Shown here: positions 42,914 through 51,486 of the stretch, in pieces
Position numbering within the stretch: position 1 is the stretch's first letter
Layout of the letters: every line of letters begins with the position of its first letter
Origin: JANRLL01 sp033762715
GTDB taxonomy: Bacteria > Pseudomonadota > Alphaproteobacteria > Rickettsiales > SXRF01
Reading direction: 5' to 3'
Assembly (NCBI GenBank): GCA_033762715.1
Contig: JANRLL010000014.1
Coordinates: 62,001 to 126,000 of the forward strand
Length of the DNA stretch: 64,000 bases
The notes under the pieces: generated by a model
The model's database searches: none
Seen by the model: only the letters and a program-made list of their open reading frames with translations
Told to the model about the DNA's origin: nothing
Position numbers and translations under genes: made by a program

Positions 42914-43693
42914 TTACCCTTTATGTAGCACGAGATATAGCACGTCCCAGCTGGCAGGCAAGCCTTGAGGCGTGGCATGCGCACTAACATAGGCGGCTTG
43001 TAGGCGCTTCATATAGGTCTGTGTGGTAAGGCCTCGTTTGCGCCCTGTTAATTTGTTGCTCGCACCGATGGCTTTGAGCGCATGCATGAGGGTTCGCACA
43101 TCCGGATAATAATGGATGTCGGTTTTTTGCTCACTATGGGTCACGCGCCAACCGGCTGCTTGCGCCGCCGCTTGCAGAGCCGCTGCGGACAGAAATGGGC
43201 TTACATGGGGTGCAGCATCGAGTGCGGCAAAGGCACTGCGCAACTCGTGCAGTGTTTGCGAGGAAAAGGTAGAGATGGCCATGCTGGCTTGCGGTTTCGC
43301 GATGCGAAAACATTCATGCAATACGACTTCCGGTTCACTCACCCATTGCAACATTAGCGATGAAAACAATCCATCCATTGACGCATCAGCAAAGGGCAGT
43401 TGCGCTGCTTGGGCATTGACCACGTGCGGCAAGGTACGCTTGGCTGCCTGACACATGCCGTACGCCATATCCACCAAGGTTAGCTGCCATCCTTGCGCTT
43501 GTTTTTCTCCCGCTAATGCACCGGTGCCGCCGCCAATATCGGCGATCTGCGCGCCTTTTGGCCATTGGTTGGCAACGAGCCGCAACAGCTGTTGGCGCAC
43601 CTGGGTCTGCAAAGCGGCATGTTCGTCATAACGCGACGCGGCCGCACCAAAAGCGCTGCTAATGGCTTTGCGGTCAAACATGGCAATGCTCAT
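42914..43693 (-). CDS. bioC: Malonyl-ACP O-methyltransferase
   Basis: A 259-residue class I SAM methyltransferase that masks malonyl-ACP so that fatty-acid synthesis can build the pimelate moiety. SAM motif I is GAQIADIGGGTGALAG (~45); the BioC-typical start FDRKAISSAFGAAASRYDEHA precedes it. LPFADASMDGLFSSLMLQWV and FRIAKPQASMAISTF are motifs II/III. The start may be the ATG at 43693 or at 43681 (MFDRKAI); both overlap the upstream hydrolase gene. Confidence 0.93.
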   Translation of the reverse strand: MSIAMFDRKAISSAFGAAASRYDEHAALQTQVRQQLLRLVANQWPKGAQIADIGGGTGALAGEKQAQGWQLTLVDMAYGMCQAAKRTLPHVVNAQAAQLPFADASMDGLFSSLMLQWVSEPEVVLHECFRIAKPQASMAISTFSSQTLHELRSAFAALDAAPHVSPFLSAAALQAAAQAAGWRVTHSEQKTDIHYYPDVRTLMHALKAIGASNKLTGRKRGLTTQTYMKRLQAAYVSAHATPQGLPASWDVLYLVLHKG

Positions 43694-44354
43694 CAATGAG
43701 TGACTTCACCTGCGCCGGATCATGCCAATGCGGTGCGTGACCGCAGCCACTTAGATGCTTGACTGTAGCGCGGGGCAAGTGACGTGCAAACTGCGCCGAT
43801 TGCGCTACATTCACCACCGCATCGTCGCTGCCATGAATCAATAAGCTTGGCGGGAAGTGATCAAATGACAAGGACGCGCAACTAAACTGCTCCAGCTGAA
43901 CCAGCCAAGATAGCCAGTCTTTGGCGAGCACCTCCTCCTGGCGTGCATGGGGTAGCTGCGCGCGCACCGGCTGCTCCTTCGCATCCGCTTTCACCACCAG
44001 CTCCCAGGCTTTGCTCAAGGTGCGCTTGGGATTGGCTTTATAATTGTCATGAAATTTTTGGTATTGATCGCGCTTCATACCCAGTGGCAACGTCGTATTT
44101 TCTACAAACTGAAAAGGTGGTGCGAGCATCACCAGCGATTGCGGTGTTGCTTCATGAGCCGCAATGACGCGCGTAAGCAGCTGCGCACCCAGCGACCAGC
44201 CAACCCAGCACTCATGCGCACGTCCCTGCTCACTAATCAACGCCAATGCTTCCTGCGGATCAAGATGCGCATAATCCACATGGGTTGCATCCGGATAGAG
44301 GTTTGCGAGCGCATCATGCGCCTGGCCCCAACCACTTACACACATTATTCGCAT
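43674..44354 (-). CDS. BioH-like alpha/beta hydrolase (putative pimeloyl-ACP methyl ester esterase)
   Basis: 226 residues. The nucleophile elbow is VGWSLGAQLL (Ser ~49), identical in core to the GWSLGG of BioH. The acid is in LLIHGSDDAVV (~180) and the His in SGCGHAPHWHDP (~207). It is about 30 residues shorter than E. coli BioH. Sitting between bioF and bioC, it most simply releases the methyl group from pimeloyl-ACP methyl ester. BioG-type and other isofunctional esterases differ in sequence and I cannot exclude them. It overlaps bioF by 10 bases. Confidence 0.82.
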   Translation of the reverse strand: MRIMCVSGWGQAHDALANLYPDATHVDYAHLDPQEALALISEQGRAHECWVGWSLGAQLLTRVIAAHEATPQSLVMLAPPFQFVENTTLPLGMKRDQYQKFHDNYKANPKRTLSKAWELVVKADAKEQPVRAQLPHARQEEVLAKDWLSWLVQLEQFSCASLSFDHFPPSLLIHGSDDAVVNVAQSAQFARHLPRATVKHLSGCGHAPHWHDPAQVKSLIDEHCHV

Positions 44355-45484
44355 GCTGGTATCTCTTGCTGAACCAAATGCGCTACCGCTTCAATCTGCG
44401 CATGGGTATGCAACGCCGAAAATGCAAAGCGTAACCGCGCTGAATTTTCCGGCACGGTGGGCGGGCGAATGGCGGCCACTAAAAACCCTTCGGCTTCCAG
44501 CCGCGCCGATGCGGCAACCGCTTTTTCCGACTCGCCGATAATCACCGGCACAATGGCGCTTTGCGCTTCAGCCAGCCCCAGCAGCTGCGTGAAATAACGC
44601 GCATGCTGCAATGGTTTTTGACAACAAGCGGGATCGTTTTCTATGATGCGTAATCCGGTAATGGAGGCAGCAACGGCACTGGGTGGCAGGCCGGTCGAAT
44701 AGATCACACTACGCGCTGCCGTTTGCAGATAATCAATTAAGACCTGGCTGCCGCACACATAGCCGCCATAACTGCCCACCGCTTTAGACAAGGTGCCCAT
44801 TTGAATCACCGATGGGCCGCATTGCATATCCGATTGCGGCACCACGCCCAACCCATGCGCATCATCGACCATCAGCCATGCATCATAGCGCTCGGCCAGT
44901 GCTTGCAGTTCGACAAGCGGCGCGCGGTCACCATCCATGCTGAAGACGGTTTCCGTCAAAATCAGGCATTGCTGATACTGCGCACGGTTTTCCTCCAGCA
45001 GCATGGCGCAATGCTCCATATTGTTATGGGCAAAACGCTGAAAATTAGCACCTGAGAGGCGAATGGCGTCAATCATCGAGGCATGCACCAGCTTATCGGC
45101 GATAATCAAATCGCCTGGCCCCACCAGGGCCGGAATAATCCCGATATTGGCTAAAAAACCGCTGCCAAATACGCAAGCCGCTGCCGTGCCCTTATAGGCC
45201 GCCAGGGAGGCTTCCAGCTCGTCATAAAGCGGGTAATTGCCGGTCACTAAGCGTGAGGCCGCAGCCCCCGCCCCGTATTGCGCCAAGGCGGCTTGGGAAG
45301 CAGCGACAACATCCGGGTGTTGGCTCAGGCCTAAATAGTCGTTACAACTGAAAGAAATCAACTTGTTACCGCCCCGCTCAACCTGCGAGCCGGCCTGGCG
45401 ATGGGTGGTGCGCAGGATACGTCGGCGCTGCTTGCTTTCCAGTAGCTGCAATTTTTGCTGCAATATATCGTCTAATGCTGGCAT
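44345..45484 (-). CDS. bioF: 8-amino-7-oxononanoate synthase
   Basis: A 379-residue PLP enzyme of the alpha-oxoamine synthase family, joining pimeloyl-ACP and alanine. The Schiff-base Lys is in MGTLSKAVGSYGGYVCGS (~230). FSCNDYLGLSQHPDV, GAGAAASRLVTGNYPLYDELE and MVDDAHGLGVV are all typical. First gene of the minus-strand biotin operon, divergent from bioB with a 58-base gap. Confidence 0.96.
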   Translation of the reverse strand: MPALDDILQQKLQLLESKQRRRILRTTHRQAGSQVERGGNKLISFSCNDYLGLSQHPDVVAASQAALAQYGAGAAASRLVTGNYPLYDELEASLAAYKGTAAACVFGSGFLANIGIIPALVGPGDLIIADKLVHASMIDAIRLSGANFQRFAHNNMEHCAMLLEENRAQYQQCLILTETVFSMDGDRAPLVELQALAERYDAWLMVDDAHGLGVVPQSDMQCGPSVIQMGTLSKAVGSYGGYVCGSQVLIDYLQTAARSVIYSTGLPPSAVAASITGLRIIENDPACCQKPLQHARYFTQLLGLAEAQSAIVPVIIGESEKAVAASARLEAEGFLVAAIRPPTVPENSARLRFAFSALHTHAQIEAVAHLVQQEIPACE

Positions 45485-45542
45485 TTTGTCGTTTTGTAGA
45501 TTATCACCTGTATTTCCGATTAACTGTCATTAGGATTACACT
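45485..45542. promoter_or_regulatory. bioF/bioB divergent control region
   Basis: Only 58 bases separate the two start codons, so the promoters of both biotin transcripts must overlap here or extend into the genes. TTAGGA before bioB is its ribosome-binding site. I found neither a BioR box (TTATCTATAA type) nor a good BirA half-site pair, so the regulator is unidentified. Confidence 0.5.
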
Positions 45543-46529
45543 ATGCAAGCGAATATTCGTCATGACTGGCAAGCCCAAGAAGTCAGCGCGTTGTTTGAGC
45601 TGCCATTCAACGACCTGCTGTTTCGTGCCCAATCCGTGCACCGCGAATATTTTAATCCCAACCAGGTCCAGATTTCCACGCTGCTTTCGATTAAAACCGG
45701 CGGCTGCCCAGAAGACTGCGCTTACTGCCCGCAGAGTGCCCATTTTTCCACCGGCGTCAAGGCCGAAAAGCTGATGGATGTCGATACCGTTATCAGCGAG
45801 GCAAAAAAAGCCAAAGCAGCCGGTGCCTCTCGCTTTTGCATGGGCGCTGCCTGGCGCTCGCCCAAAGACCGCGATATTGAAAAAGTAGCCGCCATGATCG
45901 AAGGCGTGAAAGCGCTCGGCATGGAAACCTGCGCCACGCTTGGCATGCTGGAAAAAGATCAGGCGCAAAAGCTCAAAGAGTGCGGCCTCGATTATTATAA
46001 CCACAATCTCGATACGTCGGAAAATTTCTACGGCAATATCATCTCGACTCGCACCTATAAAGACCGCCTGGACACACTCGCTAACGTGCGCGACGCCGGC
46101 ATGAATGTTTGCTGCGGCGGCATTGTCGGCATGGGTGAATCACGCACTGACCGCGCCGAAATGCTGCGTACCCTTTCCAACATGCCCAAGCACCCCGAAA
46201 GCGTGCCGATTAACCTGCTGGTACAGGTTGAAGGCACCAAACTCGCCGGACGCGAAGCACTTGATAGCTTTGAGTTTATCCGCACCATTGCAGTTGCGCG
46301 TATTTTAATGCCAGGGTCTTACGTGCGCTTGTCAGCCGGCCGTGAAGAGATGAACGAACAAACGCAAGCGCTCTGCTATTTTGCCGGTGCAAACTCGATC
46401 TTTTACGGCGAAAAACTGCTTACCACGCCTAATCCCGATGCCGATCAGGATATGGCGCTGTTTAAAAAGTTGGGGCTGGCACCGCTTGAGCCGCCAGCTT
46501 GCAAAGAGGAACAGCACGCAGCAGCATAG
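45543..46529 (+). CDS. bioB: Biotin synthase
   Basis: A 328-residue radical-SAM enzyme inserting sulfur into dethiobiotin. The cluster motif is GGCPEDCAYCPQS (C-x3-C-x2-C, ~52-59). Further landmarks are YYNHNLDTSENFY, the [2Fe-2S] ligand region (VCCGGIVGMGES), and AGREEMNEQTQALCYFAGANSIFYGEKLLTT. It is divergent from bioF and followed 3 bases later by bioA. Confidence 0.98.
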   Translation: MQANIRHDWQAQEVSALFELPFNDLLFRAQSVHREYFNPNQVQISTLLSIKTGGCPEDCAYCPQSAHFSTGVKAEKLMDVDTVISEAKKAKAAGASRFCMGAAWRSPKDRDIEKVAAMIEGVKALGMETCATLGMLEKDQAQKLKECGLDYYNHNLDTSENFYGNIISTRTYKDRLDTLANVRDAGMNVCCGGIVGMGESRTDRAEMLRTLSNMPKHPESVPINLLVQVEGTKLAGREALDSFEFIRTIAVARILMPGSYVRLSAGREEMNEQTQALCYFAGANSIFYGEKLLTTPNPDADQDMALFKKLGLAPLEPPACKEEQHAAA

Positions 46530-46532
46530 ATC

Positions 46533-47789
46533 ATGTCAGCACACTGGTATGATGAAGGTCTTTCGCATATTTGGCTTCCTTACTGCCAAATGAAAACGGC
46601 GTTGCCGCCGCTGCCGGTTGTTGGCACGCAAGGCAGCCATATTTTCCTCGATGACGGACGTAAACTGGTCGATGGCATTGCCTCCTGGTGGAGCGCCTGT
46701 CACGGCTATAATCATCCGCATATCGTGGATGCCATGCAAAGCCAGCTTACGACCCTGCCCCATGTGATGTTTGGCGGGTTGGTGCATGAGCAAGCGTTGA
46801 CGCTGGCAAAGCGCCTAACCGATATCGCACCGGAAGGTCTCAGCCGTGTATTTTTTGGTGATTCAGGTTCGGTTGCCGTCGAGATTGCACTCAAAATGGC
46901 GCTGCAATATTGGCGCAATAGCGGCAAACCGCAGAAAGACCGCTTTATCTGTTTCCGCAACGGCTATCACGGCGACACGCTGGGTGCGATGTCGGTTTCT
47001 GATCCAGAAAAATCGCTGCATAAAGCGTTTCGTAATGCCGTTATCAAACAATTTGTGGTCGATATTCCCAGTGACGAATATGGGTTTGCTGAGCTTGATT
47101 CACTGCTCGCTGGCATTCACGGCAATGTCGCCGGTATGGTGATTGAGCCGTTGGTGCAAGGGGCTGGCGGTATGATCTTCCATTCGGCCGACACGTTGGG
47201 CGAGCTGTACCGGCTGGCCAAGAAACACCAGATTCTTTTCATCGCCGATGAAATCGCAACCGGCTTCGGTCGCACCGGCAATCTATTCGCCTGTAATGAA
47301 GCAGGCATCAGCCCCGACATACTCTGCCTGGGCAAAGCCCTAACCGGCGGCATGATGACCTTAGGCACCACACTGGTGCAGGACGAGGTGTTTCAGGCGT
47401 TTTATGATGACAATCCCGATCGCGCATTGATGCATGGCCCAACCTTTATGGCCAATCCGCTAGCCTGTAGCGCCGCTAATGCTTCACTCGATTTATTTGC
47501 AACCGAGCCACGGCTGAAACAGGTGGAAGCCATTGAACTACAGCTGCAACAGGAACTCGCTGCCTGCGAGTCGCTGCCCGGCGTACTCGATGTGCGGGTG
47601 AAAGGGGCGATTGGCGTGGTGGAATTAGAATCGATCGACAGCCAAGCGCTTCGTGCCAAGTTTATTGAAAAAAATGTGTGGATTCGCCCATTTAAAAATA
47701 TCGTCTATGTGACGCCGGCTCTGACAATTGAACCCAGCGAGCTCAGCCAGCTTACTAAGGCTATCCTAGATGTGCTAAGCGGCAGATAA
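46533..47789 (+). CDS. bioA: Adenosylmethionine-8-amino-7-oxononanoate aminotransferase
   Basis: A 418-residue PLP aminotransferase converting KAPA to DAPA with SAM as amino donor. Signatures: IWLPYCQMKTALPPLPV near the start, WWSACHGYNHPHIVDAM, IADEIATGFGRTGNLFAC, and Schiff-base Lys in DILCLGKALTGGMMTL (~270). The substrate-binding Trp/Tyr region WWSACHG fits BioA rather than BioK. A strong hairpin terminator follows the stop. Confidence 0.96.
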   Translation: MSAHWYDEGLSHIWLPYCQMKTALPPLPVVGTQGSHIFLDDGRKLVDGIASWWSACHGYNHPHIVDAMQSQLTTLPHVMFGGLVHEQALTLAKRLTDIAPEGLSRVFFGDSGSVAVEIALKMALQYWRNSGKPQKDRFICFRNGYHGDTLGAMSVSDPEKSLHKAFRNAVIKQFVVDIPSDEYGFAELDSLLAGIHGNVAGMVIEPLVQGAGGMIFHSADTLGELYRLAKKHQILFIADEIATGFGRTGNLFACNEAGISPDILCLGKALTGGMMTLGTTLVQDEVFQAFYDDNPDRALMHGPTFMANPLACSAANASLDLFATEPRLKQVEAIELQLQQELAACESLPGVLDVRVKGAIGVVELESIDSQALRAKFIEKNVWIRPFKNIVYVTPALTIEPSELSQLTKAILDVLSGR

Positions 47790-47829
47790 AATAATCGCCA
47801 TTCCCACTAAGCAGGAACGGCGATTATTT
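47788..47829. terminator. Bidirectional terminator after bioA
   Basis: AAATAATCGCC (47788-47798) and GGCGATTATTT (47819-47829) pair perfectly over 11 bases, with TTCC/GGAA inside the loop extending the stem. The A and T runs at the ends would let it act from either strand; it directly follows the bioA stop. Confidence 0.8.
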
Positions 47830-47830
47830 A

Positions 47831-47921
47831 AACATCTTAAGCCGCTTCCGCGATTTTCTCCTGAAAATCACATGAAGCACGCTCAGGGCTGGCTCGCCTG
47901 CTGACAAGCAGGCTACTACTC
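47831..47921 (-). terminator. Tandem hairpins downstream of the Pro/Ala-rich gene
   Basis: Reading on the minus strand past the stop at 47922, GCCTGCT-TGTC-AGCAGGC forms a perfect 7-bp stem (about 47899-47916) and GATTTTC-AGGA-GAAAATC a second one (about 47860-47877). Neither has a clear T run; the next strong stop signal is the bioA hairpin. They may stabilise the mRNA end rather than terminate. Confidence 0.45.
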
Positions 47922-49346
47922 TTATGCAGCAGCTTTTTTCGCGCCAGAGAAGTTATTCAACTCTTCCAGGATACGGGTTTTGATCGTGTTGCGATCGGTC
48001 GAAGCAATGCCGTAGCGAATAGCAAGCAACGCATAATCTTCATCCGACAAGGTTACTGGAATATGTACCGCTTCTGGGTATGCCACTGGCAATTCGATGA
48101 TGCGGCGAACCACATCGTTTAAGCGCATTTCATTGCGAATTGCTTCGTCGATGATTTTGTTAGCCACGCGCAGATCGCATTCGATCGATTCGTTTTCCAG
48201 CGGGTTAGCTGATTTGGTAACCGCTTTCGCATCTTGCTTCACAAAGGTTTCTTGTGCGGCTGGCTGCGATGCAACCGATACGGGTTTCACGGCTGGTGCG
48301 GCAGCGCCGTTGGTCGCTGCAGCTTGTTGAAGTGGTTGTACGATTTCCATGGGTTTTTTCTCCTCTTGTTTTACGGTAGGTGCTGGGGTTGCGGTTGTTA
48401 CAGATGCAGCCGGTGCGGACACAGGCGCTGATACGGTAGGCTGAACCGCAACTTGCGGCTGCACAGGCGCAGCAACAACAGGCGGCACGTCTTTAATGGC
48501 GACAGGCGGTGCAGCAGCGGGAATAGCAGGCGCCACTGTCGCAGGTGCAGCAGCTTGCACTTTGGGTGCTTCTACCACAGGTGCAGGCGCAGCCGCCACT
48601 GGCTCAGGCTTGCTGAGCTCAGGTAATACGAGCGGTTGTGGTGCAGCTGCTTGTGGAGCGGCAGGCGCGACAGTCACTTGTGGTGATGCCAGTTTAATAT
48701 CAGGACGCGCTGCCGTTGGGTGCGTTACTTCCCCAATATCGGTCAGACGGCGATAAACGGTAGCGTAGATTTCCAACTTACCATCGGCATATTTTTCAAT
48801 CTCAATAGCATGCTCGTTGCTTTCGCTTACCAACAGCATGTATTTAAATTCTTTGGCGTCAGTTGCAGCTGGCAGCGGCGCTTTGCGGAAATCGCCTTTG
48901 AACACGCGGCCGGTCATGCCTTGCAGTTCACGCTTATAGTTGGTTACGACCCAACCTTTGAATTCACCATTCACATTACGGCAAGTTAGTTGGGTAACTT
49001 CAGGGCGGCTTTGCAGGTTTTCCAACTCTTGCGCATCGAACATGCTGGCGCGATCATCAGCAGACAGCTTACGCGAAATCGCGAGATATTGTTCGCCTTC
49101 CGATTCCGCGACAATCATCGACACGGCAGGATCTTTATCGTTGCTCAGCACAAACGAGGTTAGTGACTCTTGGCCAAACTGATAAGTATTGATATCCACC
49201 ACCGACACGCGGCGACCGCTGAGCGATGCTTGCGGCACAAATCCGAACCCGATCGAACTGCCGAGCTGTAGTTGCTGTGGATTAAGTTTTACTTGCGACT
49301 GGTCTTTTTTGGATGGTTTCCAAAAATCTGAAAGCGCGTCTAACAT
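47922..49346 (-). CDS. Hypothetical protein with Pro/Ala-rich linker
   Basis: 474 residues, not recognised. N-terminal domain ~20-215 appears soluble and beta-rich (LQLGSSIGFGFVPQ, SMIVAESEGEQYLAISR, GWVVTNYKREL, YMLLVSESNEHAIEIEKYADGKLEIYATVYRRL). A ~150-residue Ala/Pro/Val linker follows (~225-380). The ~90-residue C-terminal helical domain is ECDLRVANKIIDEAIRNEMR ... LSDEDYALLAIRYGIASTDRNTIKTRILEEL. No signal peptide or membrane segment. It is upstream-spaced 18 bases from smpB on the same strand. The linker and end domain suggest a cytoplasmic adaptor, which is inference only. Confidence 0.75.
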   Translation of the reverse strand: MLDALSDFWKPSKKDQSQVKLNPQQLQLGSSIGFGFVPQASLSGRRVSVVDINTYQFGQESLTSFVLSNDKDPAVSMIVAESEGEQYLAISRKLSADDRASMFDAQELENLQSRPEVTQLTCRNVNGEFKGWVVTNYKRELQGMTGRVFKGDFRKAPLPAATDAKEFKYMLLVSESNEHAIEIEKYADGKLEIYATVYRRLTDIGEVTHPTAARPDIKLASPQVTVAPAAPQAAAPQPLVLPELSKPEPVAAAPAPVVEAPKVQAAAPATVAPAIPAAAPPVAIKDVPPVVAAPVQPQVAVQPTVSAPVSAPAASVTTATPAPTVKQEEKKPMEIVQPLQQAAATNGAAAPAVKPVSVASQPAAQETFVKQDAKAVTKSANPLENESIECDLRVANKIIDEAIRNEMRLNDVVRRIIELPVAYPEAVHIPVTLSDEDYALLAIRYGIASTDRNTIKTRILEELNNFSGAKKAAA

Positions 49347-49364
49347 CTATAATACCCCCGTAGC

Positions 49365-49838
49365 TTAATTCTTTTCTCGCATGATCCGGGCTTTGTCGCG
49401 TTCCCAGTCACGTTTTTTTATTGTATCGCGTTTTTCATACGCTTTCTTACCTACGCCTATTGCCAGTTTTAACTTGGCCAGACCTCGGCTATTAAAGTAG
49501 AGCGAAAGCGGTACTAATGTGACCCCCTTCGTCTTTAAGCGACCAATCAGTTTGTTGACTTGCTTTCTATGCAACAACAGCTTTCGGTCACGGCGCGGCT
49601 CATGGTTGAACCGATTTCCTCCAGGATATTCCGCGATCGTTGCATTGAACAACCAAATCGCATCATCCTTCACCCCTGCATAGGCATCGGCAATATTGAC
49701 CTTGCCTGCTCGCAATGACTTCACTTCCGTGCCCGTCAATACGATGCCCGCTTCAAATTCTTCGTCAAAATTATATTCAAAACGTGCCTTGCGATTGAAG
49801 GAAACCGTTTTGCTCGACGATGGTTCTTTAGCCGACAT
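49365..49838 (-). CDS. smpB: SsrA-binding protein SmpB
   Basis: A 157-residue tmRNA-binding protein for trans-translation. NRKARFEYNFDEEFEAGIVLTGTEVKSLRAGKVNIADAYAG (in two halves) and the C-terminal tail VGKKAYEKRDTIKKRDWERDKARIMR carry the family signature, including the basic tail that enters the mRNA channel. tmRNA itself is not in the window. It lies 30 bases after dapA; dapA-smpB adjacency is common in alphaproteobacteria. Confidence 0.97.
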   Translation of the reverse strand: MSAKEPSSSKTVSFNRKARFEYNFDEEFEAGIVLTGTEVKSLRAGKVNIADAYAGVKDDAIWLFNATIAEYPGGNRFNHEPRRDRKLLLHRKQVNKLIGRLKTKGVTLVPLSLYFNSRGLAKLKLAIGVGKKAYEKRDTIKKRDWERDKARIMREKN

Positions 49839-49868
49839 AGGGGCTGCTAATAAAGATGAAAAAAGTTT

Positions 49869-50747
49869 TTATATCAAGCGTAATTTTTTTAACACTTCGG
49901 TGATGTGCTTTTTGCTGTTTTCGCTAGTCTCCACCAGGGGTAGACGCACATCAGGCTTGCATTTGCCCATGAGCGACGCCGCATATTTAACCGGTGATGG
50001 TGACGTTTCGCAGAACATCACGTTATGTAAGTCAACCAACTGATCATGCAGTTGGAGCGCGGCGGCATAATCGCCTTTGAGGCAGAGATTTTGCACCTCG
50101 GCACAGGCTTTGGGCATAATATTCGATGATACGGAAATACAGCCCTGGCCGCCTGAGGCGTTGAAGGCGATCGCCGTCATATCTTCACCCGACAACAGCT
50201 CCAGCGGTTTTTTCATTTTCTGGCGCAGCGTATAGACCCGCGCCAAATCTCCGGTTGCATCCTTCACGCCCACAATCCGCGGCAACTCTGACAGGCGGGC
50301 CAAGGTATCATCCGTGATATTCACCACGCTGCGAGCCGGAATATTGTAAATGACGATCGGAATATGGGTCGCATCATGAATAGCCTTGAAATGCTGATAC
50401 AGCCCTTCTTGCGTCGGCTTATTATAATAAGGTGATACCACCAACGCGCCTTGGGCGCCGGCTTTTTGTGCGTGCAAGGTCAGCTGAATGGCCTCATCCG
50501 TTGAATTCGAGCCCGTACCCGCCATAACCGGTACCCGCCCTTTGGCCACCTCAAGGCATAAATCGACGACGCGATTATGCTCCCCATGTGACAAGGTGGG
50601 CGATTCCCCAGTGGTGCCGCACGGCACTAGCCCGTGTACCCCCTCGGTGATCTGCCATTCCACGAAGGCCTGAAATGCCTTCTCATCAAGCTTTCCTGCC
50701 GAAAACGGAGTGAGCAATGCTGTATAAACGCCTTGAAAATGAGTCAT
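49869..50747 (-). CDS. dapA: 4-hydroxy-tetrahydrodipicolinate synthase
   Basis: A 292-residue TIM-barrel aldolase joining pyruvate and aspartate semialdehyde in lysine/DAP synthesis. Schiff-base Lys in RIVGVKDATGDLARV (~161), Tyr in VVSPYYNKPTQEGLYQHF (~133), GTTGESPTLSHGEH (~43-57) and IVIYNIPARSVVNI. Length and motifs are canonical. Divergent from tRNA-Pro. Confidence 0.97.
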   Translation of the reverse strand: MTHFQGVYTALLTPFSAGKLDEKAFQAFVEWQITEGVHGLVPCGTTGESPTLSHGEHNRVVDLCLEVAKGRVPVMAGTGSNSTDEAIQLTLHAQKAGAQGALVVSPYYNKPTQEGLYQHFKAIHDATHIPIVIYNIPARSVVNITDDTLARLSELPRIVGVKDATGDLARVYTLRQKMKKPLELLSGEDMTAIAFNASGGQGCISVSSNIMPKACAEVQNLCLKGDYAAALQLHDQLVDLHNVMFCETSPSPVKYAASLMGKCKPDVRLPLVETSENSKKHITEVLKKLRLI

Positions 50748-50869
50748 CGGGTTTGGTTCGTACGCTTAGGGTTAGACATGTTAAAAACGCTTATAATCGT
50801 AAAATAGATGGTTGACAACCTATGACTAATAGCTAATGACTAGCGGCCTAATCTTTCAGGATTAGCAGT

Positions 50870-50946
<77 letters not shown>

Positions 50947-50980
50947 TTTAAAAAAGCGGCCCTTGGGCTGCTTTTTTAAA
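50947..50980. terminator. Terminator after tRNA-Pro
   Basis: TTTAAAAAAGC (50947-50957) and GCTTTTTTAAA (50970-50980) are perfect complements. The inner GGCCC/GGGCT adds GC pairs around a TT loop. It starts directly after the CCA end and has a T run on either strand. Confidence 0.85.
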
Positions 50981-51012
50981 TGATGGAACATGGCATTAGA
51001 ACCGTGGTTCGA

Positions 51013-51078
51013 CCATTTTGCGCTTAGACAAAATGGGACGGCAAAGCTGCCCGTAGGGTGAGCGATGTTAAAACATCG
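51013..51078. other. Two perfect hairpins downstream of tRNA-Pro
   Basis: CCATTTTG (51013-51020) pairs with CAAAATGG (51029-51036), and CGATGTT (51063-51069) pairs with AACATCG (51072-51078). They lie in the 222-base stretch between the terminator and the frameshifted gene, which has no reading frame of note. The first shares CGACCATTT with the tRNA-Pro 3' end, too short to call an attachment site. Confidence 0.4.
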
Positions 51079-51168
51079 TGAACAAAAATTATGTAGGCAT
51101 TACCGAGGACTTAAAAAAAGCGTATTGCTGAACATAATGGCGGTTAATCCACCCATACTGCTAAGTTT

Positions 51169-51478
51169 ATGCCTTGGGAACTAGTGACCTACCACGCATT
51201 TCAAGATAAATCTAAAGACTATGATTTTGAGCGTTACCTCAAAACAGGTTTGCTCCTTGGTCAGAATGACAAGCAGCGTTTTGAACTATGGTTTGCCAAT
51301 TTGTTTGGATTACTGGACATCGTAGCAGTGGCCACTGGCCTTGCTTGCGTTTATCCTGATGTATGACACAGGCCCCTACCACAACATTATGCTTGCTGCA
51401 TTCTTCGCTGCACCACTCTTTGTGTTGCTGCATGTGGCTTCTGTAACAAAACTTTTGCTTAAATTCCGACACTCGTAA
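51169..51478 (+). pseudogene. Frameshifted small membrane-protein gene
   Basis: The first frame starts MPWELVTYHAFQDKSKDYDF and runs 65 residues, entering a hydrophobic stretch (ANLFGLLDIVAVATGLACVY) and stopping at 51364-51366. The next frame (+1) is open across the same place and continues FILMYDTGPYHNIMLAAFFAAPLFVLLHVASV to a TAA at 51476-51478. Joined near 51340-51355 they make a ~100-residue protein with two membrane helices. This fits a recent single-base frameshift, a sequencing error or, less likely, programmed shifting. Family not recognised. Confidence 0.55.
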
Positions 51479-51486
51479 GCCTAACG

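Noticed and set aside
45485..45542. Possible BioR or BirA operator between bioF and bioB
   Set aside because: I looked for TTATCTATAA-like and TTGTAAAC/GTTTACAA-like dyads. Only weak partial matches (TTGTAGATT) appear, so no operator is claimed.
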